Below, piece by piece: positions 32,213 through 40,368 of a stretch of 64,000 nucleotides of DNA. Origin of the DNA: Kangsaoukella pontilimi (GTDB lineage: Bacteria > Pseudomonadota > Alphaproteobacteria > Rhodobacterales > Rhodobacteraceae). Every line of letters begins with the position of its first letter. Position 1 is the first letter of the stretch. Position numbers and translations under genes: made by a program. A model generated the notes under the pieces. It was given only the letters and a program-made list of their open reading frames with translations. It had not been told where the DNA came from and did not search any database. Location: positions 434,001 through 498,000 of the forward strand of contig NZ_WUPT01000002.1 of assembly GCF_009830125.1 (NCBI RefSeq). The letters run 5' to 3'.

Positions 32213-32818
32213 ATGGACAGACGGACTTTCATTATGACGAGCGGGGCAGCGGCCCTTGTGGCGGGGCCGGTGGCGGCGGCGGAGCTGTCGCTCGACCGGA
32301 TTTCGGCCTATCTGAACGGGCTTCGGACCGCAGAGGCCGGATTCACGCAGGTGAACGACGACGGCACGCTCTCGACCGGTACGCTTTACATCAAGAGGCC
32401 GGGACGGATGCGGTTCGAATACAATCCGCCCGAAGAGCTCTTGGTGATGGCGGGGGCCGGGCAGATCGGGATTTTCGACGGGAAGTCTAACCTCGGGAAG
32501 GCCGAGCGCTATCCGTTGAGCCAGACGCCGCTGAACGTGATCCTGGAGCGTAACGTGGACCTCGCCCGGCGAAACATGGTCGTCGGCAAGAGCTATGACG
32601 GGACGGCGACCACCGTGGTGGCGCAGGACCCGGAGCATCCGGAATACGGCACGATCGCCCTCAAGTTCACCGCCGATCCTGTCGAACTGCGCCAATGGGT
32701 GGTGACCGACGGACAGGGCGCCGTGACCACCGTGATCCTTGGCGAGATGCGGAAGGGTGGCGAGTTGTCCTCGACCCTTTTCAATATTTCCTTCGAAGAG
32801 GACCGGCGCGCGCGCTGA
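32213..32818 (+). CDS. lolA: LolA-like outer-membrane lipoprotein carrier
   Basis: This 201-residue secreted protein begins MDRRTFIMTSGAAALVAGPVAAAEL; the paired arginines and AxA end suggest export, possibly by Tat. The mature part follows the LolA half-barrel pattern: GFTQVNDDGTLSTGTLYIKRPGRMRFEYNPPEELLVMAGAGQIGIFD. Such proteins carry lipoproteins from LolCDE to the outer membrane; many alphaproteobacteria have divergent LolA-like paralogues, and the position next to ftsK is common. The start ATG at 32213 was chosen over 32141 because the signal peptide begins there. Confidence 0.85.
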   Translation: MDRRTFIMTSGAAALVAGPVAAAELSLDRISAYLNGLRTAEAGFTQVNDDGTLSTGTLYIKRPGRMRFEYNPPEELLVMAGAGQIGIFDGKSNLGKAERYPLSQTPLNVILERNVDLARRNMVVGKSYDGTATTVVAQDPEHPEYGTIALKFTADPVELRQWVVTDGQGAVTTVILGEMRKGGELSSTLFNISFEEDRRAR

Positions 32819-32838
32819 GGCGCGCCGCCGGTTGCGGG

Positions 32839-33423
32839 TCAGGCCTTGCCGCAGGCGCGGAGCTGTGCGTCGTAGAGAACCGCGCGGTTCGCGACCTCGT
32901 TCGAGACCTTCAGGAGCCAGCCTTTCTGGTTGTAGCTACCCCGGCGATAGCCGGTGCGACCTTCGTGATAGGCAAGGTACTGGTTGCGGGCATCGGCTAC
33001 GGAAATCCCGAGCTCGCGTTGGGTTTCGAGGAAATACCATCCCATGAAATCGGTGGCGTCGTGGATGTCGTCGCGCCGCGCGCCCCAGCCGCCTTCGAGG
33101 CGCTGGTATTCCTCCCACGTTCCGTCGAGCGCCTGACTATAACCATAGGCCGACGATTGCCGGCCCATCGGGATGACGCCGAGGGAATACTGCACCGGTG
33201 TGCGGGCATTCCCGATAAATTTGGATTCCTGATAGATCGTGGCCATCTGCACAGCCACCGGGACGCCCCATCGGCGTTCCGCGCGTTTCATAGCCTTCAG
33301 ATAGGCCGGACGCTCGCTCACGATGGAGCACGCGTTGTCGAGATTGCGTGGCGCTGAATAGTTGGCGCTGCCGCAGGCCGAGACGAACAACAGCAAAATC
33401 AGCGCGCGAAGGGATCTGCTCAT
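32839..33423 (-). CDS. Lytic transglycosylase-like (SLT domain) lipoprotein
   Basis: This 194-residue protein has a lipoprotein signal (LILLLFVSACGS, Cys near 17). The body contains a lysozyme-like SLT fold: RWGVPVAVQMATIYQESKF with a candidate catalytic Glu, MGRQSSAYGYSQALDGTWEEYQ in place of the GLMQ/GYMQ motif, and YLAYHEGRTGYRRGSY. It is probably a small outer-membrane peptidoglycan lytic enzyme. The changed GYSQ motif is known in this subgroup. It converges with the LolA-like gene. Confidence 0.82.
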   Translation of the reverse strand: MSRSLRALILLLFVSACGSANYSAPRNLDNACSIVSERPAYLKAMKRAERRWGVPVAVQMATIYQESKFIGNARTPVQYSLGVIPMGRQSSAYGYSQALDGTWEEYQRLEGGWGARRDDIHDATDFMGWYFLETQRELGISVADARNQYLAYHEGRTGYRRGSYNQKGWLLKVSNEVANRAVLYDAQLRACGKA

Positions 33424-33502
33424 GCCTCAATCGCCCGTATGTTTGTTTTGCTGGCAAGAATAGCGCAGGACGGGCCGTGAAGGAACGGGGAAATGAGGCG
33501 CG

Positions 33503-34384
33503 TCAGATCACAACTGCAAGAAGGAGCGGCAGGAGCGCCACGCTCATCAGGGTGGAGACAACAACAAGCCCTGCGACGGCGTCCGCGTCCGCGCCGTATT
33601 TCTCGGCCAGCATGTAGTTCGTGACGGCCACCGGCGTGCCGACCTGAAGGACAAGGACCGCAAAGGGGATAGGCGCGAGATCAAACCACAGACCGAAGCC
33701 TGCCGCGACACCCATGCAGACTGCCGCCTTGAGAAGCGACAGCCAGAAGGCCTGGCCAAGATTGGCGGGCTTTAGCCGGGCAAGCGCCACGCCAAGGGTG
33801 ATCAGCATCAGCGGGATGGTGAGCTGGCCAATCAGTTCAAGCGTGTTGGTGAGAAAACGCGGGGTGCTCCAGCCCTGCCAGAGAAAGAGCGCGCCCAGAA
33901 CCGTCGCGATGGCGACCGGGTCTGTGAGTGCCTTCACGACCGACCCGCCGCCCGAGACCAGCCATACCCCGAAGGTGAACGATATCAGGAGCATGATGGC
34001 GAAGATCACCACCGCGAAGGCCAGCCCCGTCTCACCGAAGGCGAAAAGCGCCAGCGGCAGGCCGAGGTTGCCGGTATTGCCGAAGATGAGCGGGGCGAGG
34101 AATGTGCGTCTGTCCAGGCGCAACGCGGCAAGGGTCATCCACAGGATAACCGTGACCACGGCATAGGCGGCGATGGATGCGAGAGACACCGCTGTCAGCG
34201 CGGCAGGCTCGATATCGGTCTTCATCAGGGCCGTGAAGATCAGGCAGGGCACGGCCAGCGTCATGGCCAGATGGGTAACGAATCGGATGCGGAACTCGAT
34301 CCCCAATTTGACCCAGACAAAGCCGACACCGGCCAGAAGAAAGACCGGAGCGACGATTTCAGCCACTGTCAGGACGAGGTTCAC
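33503..34384 (-). CDS. AEC family transporter (auxin efflux carrier type)
   Basis: This 293-residue inner-membrane protein has about ten hydrophobic helices and the two-half arrangement of the AEC/membrane-transport family: GVGFVWVKLGIEFRIRFVTHLAMTLAVPCLIFTAL in the first half, and LTIPLMLITLGVALARLK...PIPFAVLVLQVGTPVAVTNYMLAEKYGADADAVAGLVVVSTLMSV in the second. Family members export organic acids or related compounds; the substrate here is unknown. Confidence 0.88.
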   Translation of the reverse strand: MNLVLTVAEIVAPVFLLAGVGFVWVKLGIEFRIRFVTHLAMTLAVPCLIFTALMKTDIEPAALTAVSLASIAAYAVVTVILWMTLAALRLDRRTFLAPLIFGNTGNLGLPLALFAFGETGLAFAVVIFAIMLLISFTFGVWLVSGGGSVVKALTDPVAIATVLGALFLWQGWSTPRFLTNTLELIGQLTIPLMLITLGVALARLKPANLGQAFWLSLLKAAVCMGVAAGFGLWFDLAPIPFAVLVLQVGTPVAVTNYMLAEKYGADADAVAGLVVVSTLMSVALLPLLLAVVI

Positions 34385-34464
34385 AGTCTGTTTCCCTGAA
34401 ATTTTACTCGAATTTGTCGACAGATGACGCGCAGAGGCGTACAGGAAAGATAGGGGGTACCGTT

Positions 34465-34791
34465 ATGTTCAAGACGCGCGCAAAGTATTCGCTCGGCCAG
34501 GTTGTCCGGCATAGGAAGCATCCGTTCCGCGGTGTGGTCTTCGATGTCGATCCTCGGTTTTCCAATACCGACGAATGGTACGAGGCGATACCGGAAGAAA
34601 GCCGCCCGGCCAAGGACCAGCCGTTCTATCACCTTCTGGCGGAGAACGAGCAGAGCTACTATGTGGCCTATGTGTCCGAGCAGAACCTGATCGCGGATTA
34701 TTCCGGCGAGCCGGTCGAGCATCCGGATCTGGGTGATTTCTTCGGAGACTTCAGCGACGGCCACTATCCGTTGCAGGTCCAGATGAATTGA
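34465..34791 (+). CDS. hspQ: Heat shock protein HspQ
   Basis: This 108-residue protein has the YccV-like fold: KYSLGQVVRHRKHPFRGVVFDVDPRFSNTDEWYEAIPEESRPAKDQPFYHLLAENEQSYYVAYVSEQNL. It is the HspQ family, a hemimethylated-DNA-binding-like domain known in E. coli to enhance Lon protease and destabilise mutant DnaA. The ATG at 34465 has GGAAAGATAGGGGG upstream. It is divergent from the AEC transporter and ends at a bidirectional terminator shared with ggt. Confidence 0.9.
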   Translation: MFKTRAKYSLGQVVRHRKHPFRGVVFDVDPRFSNTDEWYEAIPEESRPAKDQPFYHLLAENEQSYYVAYVSEQNLIADYSGEPVEHPDLGDFFGDFSDGHYPLQVQMN

Positions 34792-34826
34792 GCCGCCGGG
34801 CCTCGGTGCCCGGCGTCTGGTCAAGG

Positions 34827-34858
34827 AAAAACGCCCTCGTCGTCGCGGGGGCGTTTTC
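34827..34858 (+). terminator. Bidirectional terminator between hspQ and ggt
   Basis: AAAACGCCC (34828-34836) pairs with GGGCGTTTT (34849-34857). The run of A on the left and T on the right lets it work for both converging genes. A second weaker hairpin (GCCGGGC...GCCCGGC) lies just before it. Confidence 0.85.
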
Positions 34859-34863
34859 CGTTG

Positions 34864-36450
34864 TCAGTAGCCGAGGGCGCATCCGTCCTTACGCGGGTCC
34901 GAGCCGCCGATCAGAACGCCGCGCGTATGGTCTATCAGGATCGCCTGCGCGCCGCCTATGGCAGAGGGCGGGTCGCTGACAGGATGGCCCATTTCGGCCA
35001 GCCCGGCGCGCACACCGTCGCTGACCCCACGCTCGATCTGCAGCTTGCCGGAAATCGGATCGGCAAATGCGCGGGGGGCGTCGATGGCCTCCTGCGGGTC
35101 CATGCCGAAATCGACCATGTTCGAGATCAGATGCGCGTGACCGCAGGCCTGGTACTGTCCGCCCATCACGCCGAACGCCATGTCTATTCTGCCGCTTCTG
35201 CCCGACATGCCAGGGATGATCGTGTGCATCGGCCGTTTGTTCGGACCTGCCTCATTCGGGTGGCCCGGCGTCACGTTGAAGCCCGATCCACGGTTGTGAA
35301 GGAGAATGCCGAACCGGTCGCTGGCGAGGCCCGCGCCGAAGGTTGCGAAGATCGAGTAGATCAGGCTGATCGCCATTCCGTCGCGGTCGATTGCGGTGAT
35401 CAGAATTGTGTCGCGGTGGACCGCCTCGGTCAGGGGGGCGACCTTGGCGATGGCGCGTGCCGGATCGATCAGGTCCGCGAGCTTTCTGGCGGTTTCCGGC
35501 GCCGTCAGCCTGTCGAGTGCGGTCATGTGCTCGGGGTCGGCGAGGAACCGGTTCCGCGCGTCGTAGGCAAGCTTGGTGGCTTCGGCCTCGAGATGGAGGC
35601 GTTGTACGCCGTTGGGGTCGAGTGAGCCCAGATCGAACTCGGCCAGAATGCGCGCGATCAGAAGCGCGATCGCTCCTTGTCCGTTGGGCGGGTGCTCGAG
35701 GATGTCGCGTCCGCGATAGGCGGCGCTGATCGGCGTTCCCCATGTGGCCTCGGTCGCGGCGAAGTCTTCCGCGGTGTGGACGCCACCCGCCGCGCGAAGG
35801 GCGGCCAGCATGTCATCGGCAGCTTCGCCGGTGTAGAAAGCGTCCCGCCCCTCAATCGCGATACGTTTCAGCAGTTCTGCCTGTGCGGGCAGGGCAAAGA
35901 TGTCCCCCGTCCCATAGGCGCGGCCATCTTTCGTATAGTGTCGGATGGCGGCGTTGTTGAAGGTCTCCGGCGTCTGGGCGATGTCGGCCGCGACGCGGGG
36001 CGCGATGGGCACGCCGGTTTCGAAATAACGGATCGACGGGGCGAAGCAGCGTTCGAGACCCAGGCGGCCGAACCGCTCGGACAATTTGCAGAACCCGTCG
36101 ATGGCCCCGGGAATGGTGACCGATGCGGGATGCCCCGGCGCAATCTTGTTCAGGCCTTCTGCGCGCAGCGCGTCGGGGTCGGTGGCTGCGGGCGCCCGGC
36201 CCGAGGCGTTGAGTGCGATGACCTCGTTCGAACCGGCAGGTTTGACGAGGGCGAACATATCGCCTCCGATCCCTGTCATTTGAGGTTCGCAAAGCCCAAG
36301 AAGGACCGCGCCGGCTATGGCTGCGTCGACCGCATTGCCGCCGTCGCGAAGCGCCTGAACAGCTTCGACCGCGGCCAGCGGGTGCGATGTGGCGACCATG
36401 CCATTGGTCGCATAGACCGGCGAGCGCCCCGGCAAATGAAAATCACGCAT
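34864..36450 (-). CDS. ggt: Gamma-glutamyltransferase family protein
   Basis: This 528-residue Ntn-hydrolase has the N-terminal ATNGMVATSHPLAAVEAVQALRDGGNAVDAAIAGAV, the GDTILITAID-like segment (HRDTILITAIDRDGMAISLIYS, near residue 345) whose Thr should be the self-cleavage nucleophile, and FNVTPGHPNEAGPNKRPMHTIIPGM further on. There is no obvious signal peptide, so it may be cytoplasmic, as in the GGT-like subgroup of many proteobacteria. That subgroup acts on glutathione, gamma-glutamyl compounds or acylated drugs; the real substrate is unknown. It shares a terminator with hspQ. Confidence 0.9.
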   Translation of the reverse strand: MRDFHLPGRSPVYATNGMVATSHPLAAVEAVQALRDGGNAVDAAIAGAVLLGLCEPQMTGIGGDMFALVKPAGSNEVIALNASGRAPAATDPDALRAEGLNKIAPGHPASVTIPGAIDGFCKLSERFGRLGLERCFAPSIRYFETGVPIAPRVAADIAQTPETFNNAAIRHYTKDGRAYGTGDIFALPAQAELLKRIAIEGRDAFYTGEAADDMLAALRAAGGVHTAEDFAATEATWGTPISAAYRGRDILEHPPNGQGAIALLIARILAEFDLGSLDPNGVQRLHLEAEATKLAYDARNRFLADPEHMTALDRLTAPETARKLADLIDPARAIAKVAPLTEAVHRDTILITAIDRDGMAISLIYSIFATFGAGLASDRFGILLHNRGSGFNVTPGHPNEAGPNKRPMHTIIPGMSGRSGRIDMAFGVMGGQYQACGHAHLISNMVDFGMDPQEAIDAPRAFADPISGKLQIERGVSDGVRAGLAEMGHPVSDPPSAIGGAQAILIDHTRGVLIGGSDPRKDGCALGY

Positions 36451-36734
36451 TCACGTCTCCTCGTCCCAGTGCGCGACCTAGGACTGAGACGCTGGAAAGG
36501 CAAGGTTGGGAAAGGTTTGAGACCTCGACACCGCGCACTGGGTGGGGGCTGAAAAAACGCGATGCCGAGGGAAGCTCAAACGAAGCTACGAGGCAGGAAT
36601 GACTCCCGGCCTTGTCGCCAATGCGGTGGAATTGCGGCGACTTTGAGTAATTGTTTCCTAGAGAGCCGCTTAGTGCTTAAAATTGCTCGATTGTTGAAAG
36701 ATCTGCTTGGTTGTGGGCGGTCGCGAGCCGGTGG
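36451..36734. other. 284-base gap upstream of ggt
   Basis: No gene is supported here. A perfect 11-base inverted repeat, CCCAGTGCGCG (36465-36475) and CGCGCACTGGG (36532-36542), lies just upstream of ggt. The stretch 36640-36720 is more AT-rich than its surroundings. Confidence 0.4.
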
Positions 36735-37223
36735 TCAGCGACGTCCAATCGCCATGCGGAAGATGAGAAAATTCTCACCGTTCTCGCGGTCATAAACGAG
36801 GTCGCGAGCCAGCTCTCGAATCAGGAACCAGCCAAAACCGCCTTCGGGCAGGTCATCCGCGCGCGCGTAATCCTTCGGATTGTCGCCGAGGGGAGCGCGA
36901 CCGTTCGGCATGGGTCGGCCATTGTCCCGGATCTCGATCAGCAGACCTGCCCGTCCGTGCCGCAGGACGAGCTTGATGTGCCCTTCATCGCCGGGCGCAT
37001 AAGCATGTTCGACGACGTTGTTCAGCGCCTCCGCAAGTACCAGCTCGATCGAACTTGCCTCTTCCGGTTGAAGGTGAAGCGGCTCGAGCGTGGTCATCGC
37101 GCGTTCAATCGCGAGGCGCACGTTCTCAAATGTGGCGCGGAAGGCGGTGCGTGACAGCACTCCTCCAGCCGCAGTTACTGGCGGAGATGAGGTCGCCCCG
37201 CTGGACCCCAAGTCATGAGGCAT
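36735..37223 (-). CDS. Anti-sigma-factor-like histidine-kinase ATPase (RsbW type)
   Basis: The protein is 162 residues from the ATG at 37223. It is a stand-alone GHKL ATPase: N box SSIELVLAEALNNVVEHAY near residue 65, G1 LLIEIRDNGRPMPN and G2 EGGFGWFLIRELARDLVYDREN. There is no dimerisation domain, so it is the RsbW/SpoIIAB type, a serine kinase that phosphorylates a STAS partner. The partner gene overlaps by 11 bases. No sigma factor gene is adjacent, so its target is unknown. In-frame ATGs at 37235 and 37238 are possible. Confidence 0.85.
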   Translation of the reverse strand: MPHDLGSSGATSSPPVTAAGGVLSRTAFRATFENVRLAIERAMTTLEPLHLQPEEASSIELVLAEALNNVVEHAYAPGDEGHIKLVLRHGRAGLLIEIRDNGRPMPNGRAPLGDNPKDYARADDLPEGGFGWFLIRELARDLVYDRENGENFLIFRMAIGRR

Positions 37224-37557
37224 GAGCGGCCCCATCAATTGCGGCGTTGGTGTCCGGATAGATGTCGAACACCGAATCCATGCGTGTCATGCGGAACACT
37301 TTGTCGACCGCGGGCGTCATGCCGGCAAGATCGAGTTGCCGGCCGCGCCCGAGGTGTTTCATCACGCTGACCACGGCGCCCAGGCCGCTGGAATCGAGAA
37401 AATCCACCGAGCTGAGGTCAAGAATGACCCGCCGGGCCGGATGTTCCGTCAGGTCCCGCATCCCATCCTTGAACCGGACCGCAACGGCGGCGTCGATTCG
37501 CGGTTCGTCCACCTTGATCACAAGACAGTCCTGTTTTTCTGAGGCGCTCATCTTCAT
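37213..37557 (-). CDS. STAS-domain anti-sigma factor antagonist
   Basis: This 114-residue STAS protein has the core VILDLSSVDFLDSSGLGAVVSVMKHLGRGRQLDLAGMTPAVDKVFRMTRMDSVF. The serine of DSSGL near residue 60 is the phosphorylation site used in SpoIIAA/RsbV switching. A start at 37557 is supported by CAGGAG seven bases upstream on the minus strand. It is the first gene of a pair with the RsbW-like kinase. Confidence 0.88.
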   Translation of the reverse strand: MKMSASEKQDCLVIKVDEPRIDAAVAVRFKDGMRDLTEHPARRVILDLSSVDFLDSSGLGAVVSVMKHLGRGRQLDLAGMTPAVDKVFRMTRMDSVFDIYPDTNAAIDGAAHAS

Positions 37558-38031
37558 AAGCCGGCTCCTGCGTGTTCTTTCCGACGTCAACCTAGACGGA
37601 AGCCGTTACCATTCTGTAAGCAGGATCAGACCCGGACCGGGATAGCGGGCGGGTGACGATATCCATTCCGTCTTCCGGTTCCGACGGTGCTGCCGCGTTG
37701 GTCCTGAGAGCAGACCGCAGGGCGTCCGATCTGTGCGCGCAGTTCAAAATATGTGGCCTGTGCGTGGGCGTCTGGGTGTCTCATCCCGGCCCACGTGCCC
37801 GCCGTGAGGAAGGTCTTCGGTCATGCCGGCCGGACCATCGGCGACCCGAAGCAGCGTAAAGTGAATAGGGTCGTCGCCGCGGTACCCATGGCGTTCATGG
37901 CGGAAACCGGGGTATCCCGTAATAAGGTAATCACGAACTGCGACGGCTCTGCGCCGGGTCACCCGATCTGGCATCCGGCGCGCGATAAGTATCGGAGGAG
38001 GCGAAGACATGTTCATCGCGAGCGAACACAT
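37558..38031. other. 474-base gap between the STAS gene and the methionine sulfoxide reductase gene
   Basis: Open frames pass through on both strands, but none has a recognisable family or a good Shine-Dalgarno except an 8-codon minigene at its right end (38009-38035). The promoters of two divergent units must lie here. I see no decisive promoter pair. Confidence 0.4.
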
Positions 38032-38035
38032 ATGA
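38009..38035 (+). promoter_or_regulatory. 8-codon leader minigene overlapping the fRMsr start
   Basis: GGAGGAGG at 37994-38001 precedes ATG at 38009, which opens the frame MFIASEHI and stops at TGA 38033-38035. That stop overlaps the start codon of the reductase (ATG 38032) in another frame. No in-frame start for the reductase lies nearer to this strong Shine-Dalgarno, so reinitiation or coupling is likely. Confidence 0.45.
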
Positions 38036-38511
38036 GTGCGGCGGACACGGTATTTGCCGAGGGCGAACTGGCCGGTCGGATTCTTGCCCTGACCGAGGGT
38101 GAAACCGATGCCGTGGCGCTCATGGCGACGGTCGTGGCCGAGGTGCACAACGCGGACGCACGCTTCGACTGGACCGGGTTTTACCGGGTCGTCAGGCCCG
38201 GCCATCTGAAGATCGGGCCTTACCAGGGCGGGCATGGATGCCTCGACATTCCCTTCGAACGCGGTGTCTGCGGAGCGGCAGCCCGAACGGGCAGGGCGCA
38301 ACTCGTTCCCGATGTCGAGGCGTTTCCGGGTCACATCGCCTGCTCGTCTTCGACGCGCTCGGAACTGGTGCTTCCCGTGCGGAACCAGGCCGGAAGGATA
38401 CTTGGCGTCTTCGACATCGACAGCGATCGTCCCGACGCTTTCACCCAGGACGACATCGACCTCCTGCAGCCCCTTCTCGATCAGGTTTTCGGAGATGTTT
38501 CATGCCTTTGA
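38032..38511 (+). CDS. msrC: Free methionine-R-sulfoxide reductase (GAF domain)
   Basis: This 159-residue single GAF-domain enzyme reduces free Met-R-sulfoxide with thioredoxin. It has the three cysteines of the family: GGHGCLDIPF, ERGVCGAAA and FPGHIACSS, followed by TRSELVLPV and GVFDIDSDRPDAF. With all three cysteines in place it should be active, not a signalling GAF domain. Translation probably depends on an upstream minigene, because the ATG has no Shine-Dalgarno of its own. It overlaps the next gene by ten bases. Confidence 0.93.
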   Translation: MSAADTVFAEGELAGRILALTEGETDAVALMATVVAEVHNADARFDWTGFYRVVRPGHLKIGPYQGGHGCLDIPFERGVCGAAARTGRAQLVPDVEAFPGHIACSSSTRSELVLPVRNQAGRILGVFDIDSDRPDAFTQDDIDLLQPLLDQVFGDVSCL

Positions 38512-38864
38512 CTGGCTCCTGCCTTTGCGGCGCCATCCGCTTCACCGCTCATGGTAAGGCCGCGAACCCGGCCGCCTGCCATTGCAGCCAGTGCCGAAAG
38601 ACATCGGGTCACATCTGGGCATCCAGCCACGTGCCCGATGACCAGCTCGAAATTTCGGGCGACGTGTCATGGTACCAGTCTTCGGACAAGGCGCGCCGGG
38701 GCTTCTGCCCGACCTGTGGCGCCTCTATGTTCTGGAAGCACGACGATGACGACCATATCTCGTTCGCGCTCGGCACAGTCGACGGGCCGACGGGCCTGAC
38801 CCTCACCCGGCAGATCTTCACCGAGGACAAGGGCGACTATTACGATCTGCCACCCGCACGCTGA
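38502..38864 (+). CDS. GFA family (glutathione-dependent formaldehyde-activating enzyme-like) zinc protein
   Basis: This 120-residue protein has the three cysteine groups of the GFA fold: GSCLCGAIRF, CHCSQCRKTSG and FCPTCGASMFW, which bind two zinc ions. The founding member speeds up S-hydroxymethylglutathione formation, but most homologues have no tested function. It lies in an operon with msrC and rluA, overlapping the first and 5 bases before the second. Confidence 0.9.
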   Translation: MPLTGSCLCGAIRFTAHGKAANPAACHCSQCRKTSGHIWASSHVPDDQLEISGDVSWYQSSDKARRGFCPTCGASMFWKHDDDDHISFALGTVDGPTGLTLTRQIFTEDKGDYYDLPPAR

Positions 38865-38869
38865 CGCCC

Positions 38870-39517
38870 ATGACTGACAACTATTCTCCGCCGGATGATC
38901 CGTTGGACGTCATCCACATGGATCACGAACTGCTCCTGGTGAATAAACCGAGCGGCCTTCTGTCGGTGCCGGGCAAGGGACCGGATCTGGCCGATTGCCT
39001 GCTGTCACGGGTTCAGGCGACCTTCCCGGAGGCGCTTCTGGTGCACCGACTGGATCGGGACACCTCGGGCGTCATGGTCTTTGCCCTCTCGCCCCATGCG
39101 CAGCGGCATCTCGGGCTGCAATTCGAGAAGCGGCAGATGCGCAAGACATATGTCGCGCGGGTCGCGGGCGAGATGCGGGATAAGAAGGGAACCGTGGATC
39201 TGCCGCTTATCGTCGACTGGCCCAACCGGCCCCGGCAGAAGGTGGATTTCGAGTCGGGCAAGCCCGCACGGACGGAGTGGCGCCTTCTCAGAGCGCGGGA
39301 TGGCGAAAGCCGCGTCCGGCTTCATCCGCAGACAGGGCGCTCGCACCAGCTCCGCGTGCATATGGCCGAGATCGGACATCCCATTCTGGGCGATCCGTTC
39401 TACGCCGACGGACCCGCGCGGGACCACCCGCGCCTTATGCTGCATTCGGAAAGCCTGCGCCTCAGGCACCCCGACGGTGGGGCCGGCATGACCTTTTCGG
39501 CGAAGACACCTTTCTGA
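38870..39517 (+). CDS. rluA: RNA pseudouridine synthase, RluA family
   Basis: This 215-residue enzyme has the catalytic motif LLVHRLDRDTSGVMVFALS near residue 65 (Asp is the nucleophile), preceded by LLVNKPSGLLSVPGKG, and the later HPQTGRSHQLRVHMAEIGHPILGDPFYA. There is no S4 domain. Size and the DPFYA ending fit RluA, which modifies U746 of 23S rRNA and U32 of some tRNAs. It is the last gene of the msrC-GFA-rluA operon and is followed by a type A element. Confidence 0.9.
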   Translation: MTDNYSPPDDPLDVIHMDHELLLVNKPSGLLSVPGKGPDLADCLLSRVQATFPEALLVHRLDRDTSGVMVFALSPHAQRHLGLQFEKRQMRKTYVARVAGEMRDKKGTVDLPLIVDWPNRPRQKVDFESGKPARTEWRLLRARDGESRVRLHPQTGRSHQLRVHMAEIGHPILGDPFYADGPARDHPRLMLHSESLRLRHPDGGAGMTFSAKTPF

Positions 39518-39528
39518 CAGCAGCGTCG

Positions 39529-39591
39529 CGAGGGGCTCCGCCCCCGGCCCGCTGCGCGCACCTCCCCCGGAGTATTTCGAACAAAAGAAGC
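39529..39591 (+). repeat. Extragenic 3' element, type A copy 6
   Basis: GGGGC-TCC-GCCCC (39532-39544) followed by CCCCCGGAGTATTTCGAACA and AAAGAAGC (39563-39590), 11 bases after rluA and in its orientation. Confidence 0.7.
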
Positions 39592-39664
39592 TGCGGGCCA
39601 AAGCGACTTCCGCGACAGGCGTGCTTGGTTAACCTTAATGCCGGTTAACGTTAGGCGATTGGTC

Positions 39665-39768
39665 TTCTTTGGGTCCGGAAAATCCTCGGGGGGTGAATTC
39701 GCGCGTCAGCGCGAAGAGGGGGGGCAGACAGCCCCCCTTTTTACCGCGACGCGTCAGCGGCGCAAAAC
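39665..39768 (-). repeat. Extragenic 3' element, long type B copy 3
   Basis: On the minus strand it ends in GAGGATTTTCCGGACCCAAA. It contains a CGCGCGTCAGCGCG-like repeat and the hairpin GGGGGGC-AGACA-GCCCCCC (39721-39739). It is nearly identical over about 100 bases to the element at 42292-42394. It belongs to the hydrolase gene whose stop is at 39775. Confidence 0.75.
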
Positions 39769-39774
39769 CCCGGT

Positions 39775-40368
39775 TCAGCCGAGAAACGCCTGAATCGCAG
39801 CAAGTTCCCCCTGTCGAATCTCGTGTCCCCCATCGTGCCAGTCGACCGTCAGCAGGGTGCCCTGCCCCTCCAGATAGCGCGCCAGCGCTTCCGTCATCGC
39901 CGCCGGGCAGATCGGGTCGCGCCGACCCGCGGTGATCAGCACCTTGCGCCCCGAGAGTGCAGGCTGCTCGGCAGGGTCCCACGGGATGAGCGGGTGCATC
40001 AGAATGACGTCGTCCACCAGATCCGGCCGGTCGAGCATCACGGCGACCAGAATGTTCGCGCCATTCGAATATCCCATGGCGACCACACGGTCCGCACCCG
40101 TCCGTTTCTTCTCCGCTTCGATGAAGTCGGCCATGGCAGCCGTCCGGCGGGCCAGATCGTCCATGTCATAGACGCCTTCGCCGGTCCGGCGGAAATAGCG
40201 GTTCATGCCGTTTTCATTGACGTCCCCCCGAGGCGAGACGACATAGGCTCCGGGCATCAATTCGCGGGCCAGATGGTGGAACTGATGTTCGTCGCCGCCT
40301 GTCCCGTGAAACGTCAGGAAGAGAGGCGCGCCCGCCTCTCCGTCAGCTCTTGCAGCGTGATAGCTCAT
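39775..40368 (-). CDS. Alpha/beta hydrolase, MhqD/carboxylesterase-like
   Basis: This 197-residue hydrolase has the nucleophile elbow VVAMGYSNGANILVAVM near residue 104, an oxyanion segment FLTFHGTGGDEHQFHHLA, then the Asp and His positions (GRRDPICP; DWHDGGHEIRQGEL). It resembles phospholipase/carboxylesterase family 2 and MhqD. The start overlaps the stop of the ring-cleaving dioxygenase gene (ATGA). The pairing is the same as mhqO-mhqD of Bacillus subtilis, which handle quinones. Confidence 0.85.
   Translation of the reverse strand: MSYHAARADGEAGAPLFLTFHGTGGDEHQFHHLARELMPGAYVVSPRGDVNENGMNRYFRRTGEGVYDMDDLARRTAAMADFIEAEKKRTGADRVVAMGYSNGANILVAVMLDRPDLVDDVILMHPLIPWDPAEQPALSGRKVLITAGRRDPICPAAMTEALARYLEGQGTLLTVDWHDGGHEIRQGELAAIQAFLG

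Noticed and set aside
34864..36450. Secreted GGT with a signal peptide
   Set aside because: The N-terminus MRDFHLPGRSPVYATNGMVATS has no hydrophobic core, so I left the location open as probably cytoplasmic.
37744..38334. Reading frame on the minus strand over the gap before msrC
   Set aside because: It is mostly antisense to the reductase gene, has no clear Shine-Dalgarno and no recognisable domain.
39629..39648. Three TTAA motifs close together, CtrA-like
   Set aside because: The spacing between the nearest motifs is 2 and 6 bases, not 7, and the place is a convergent gap with no promoter expected.
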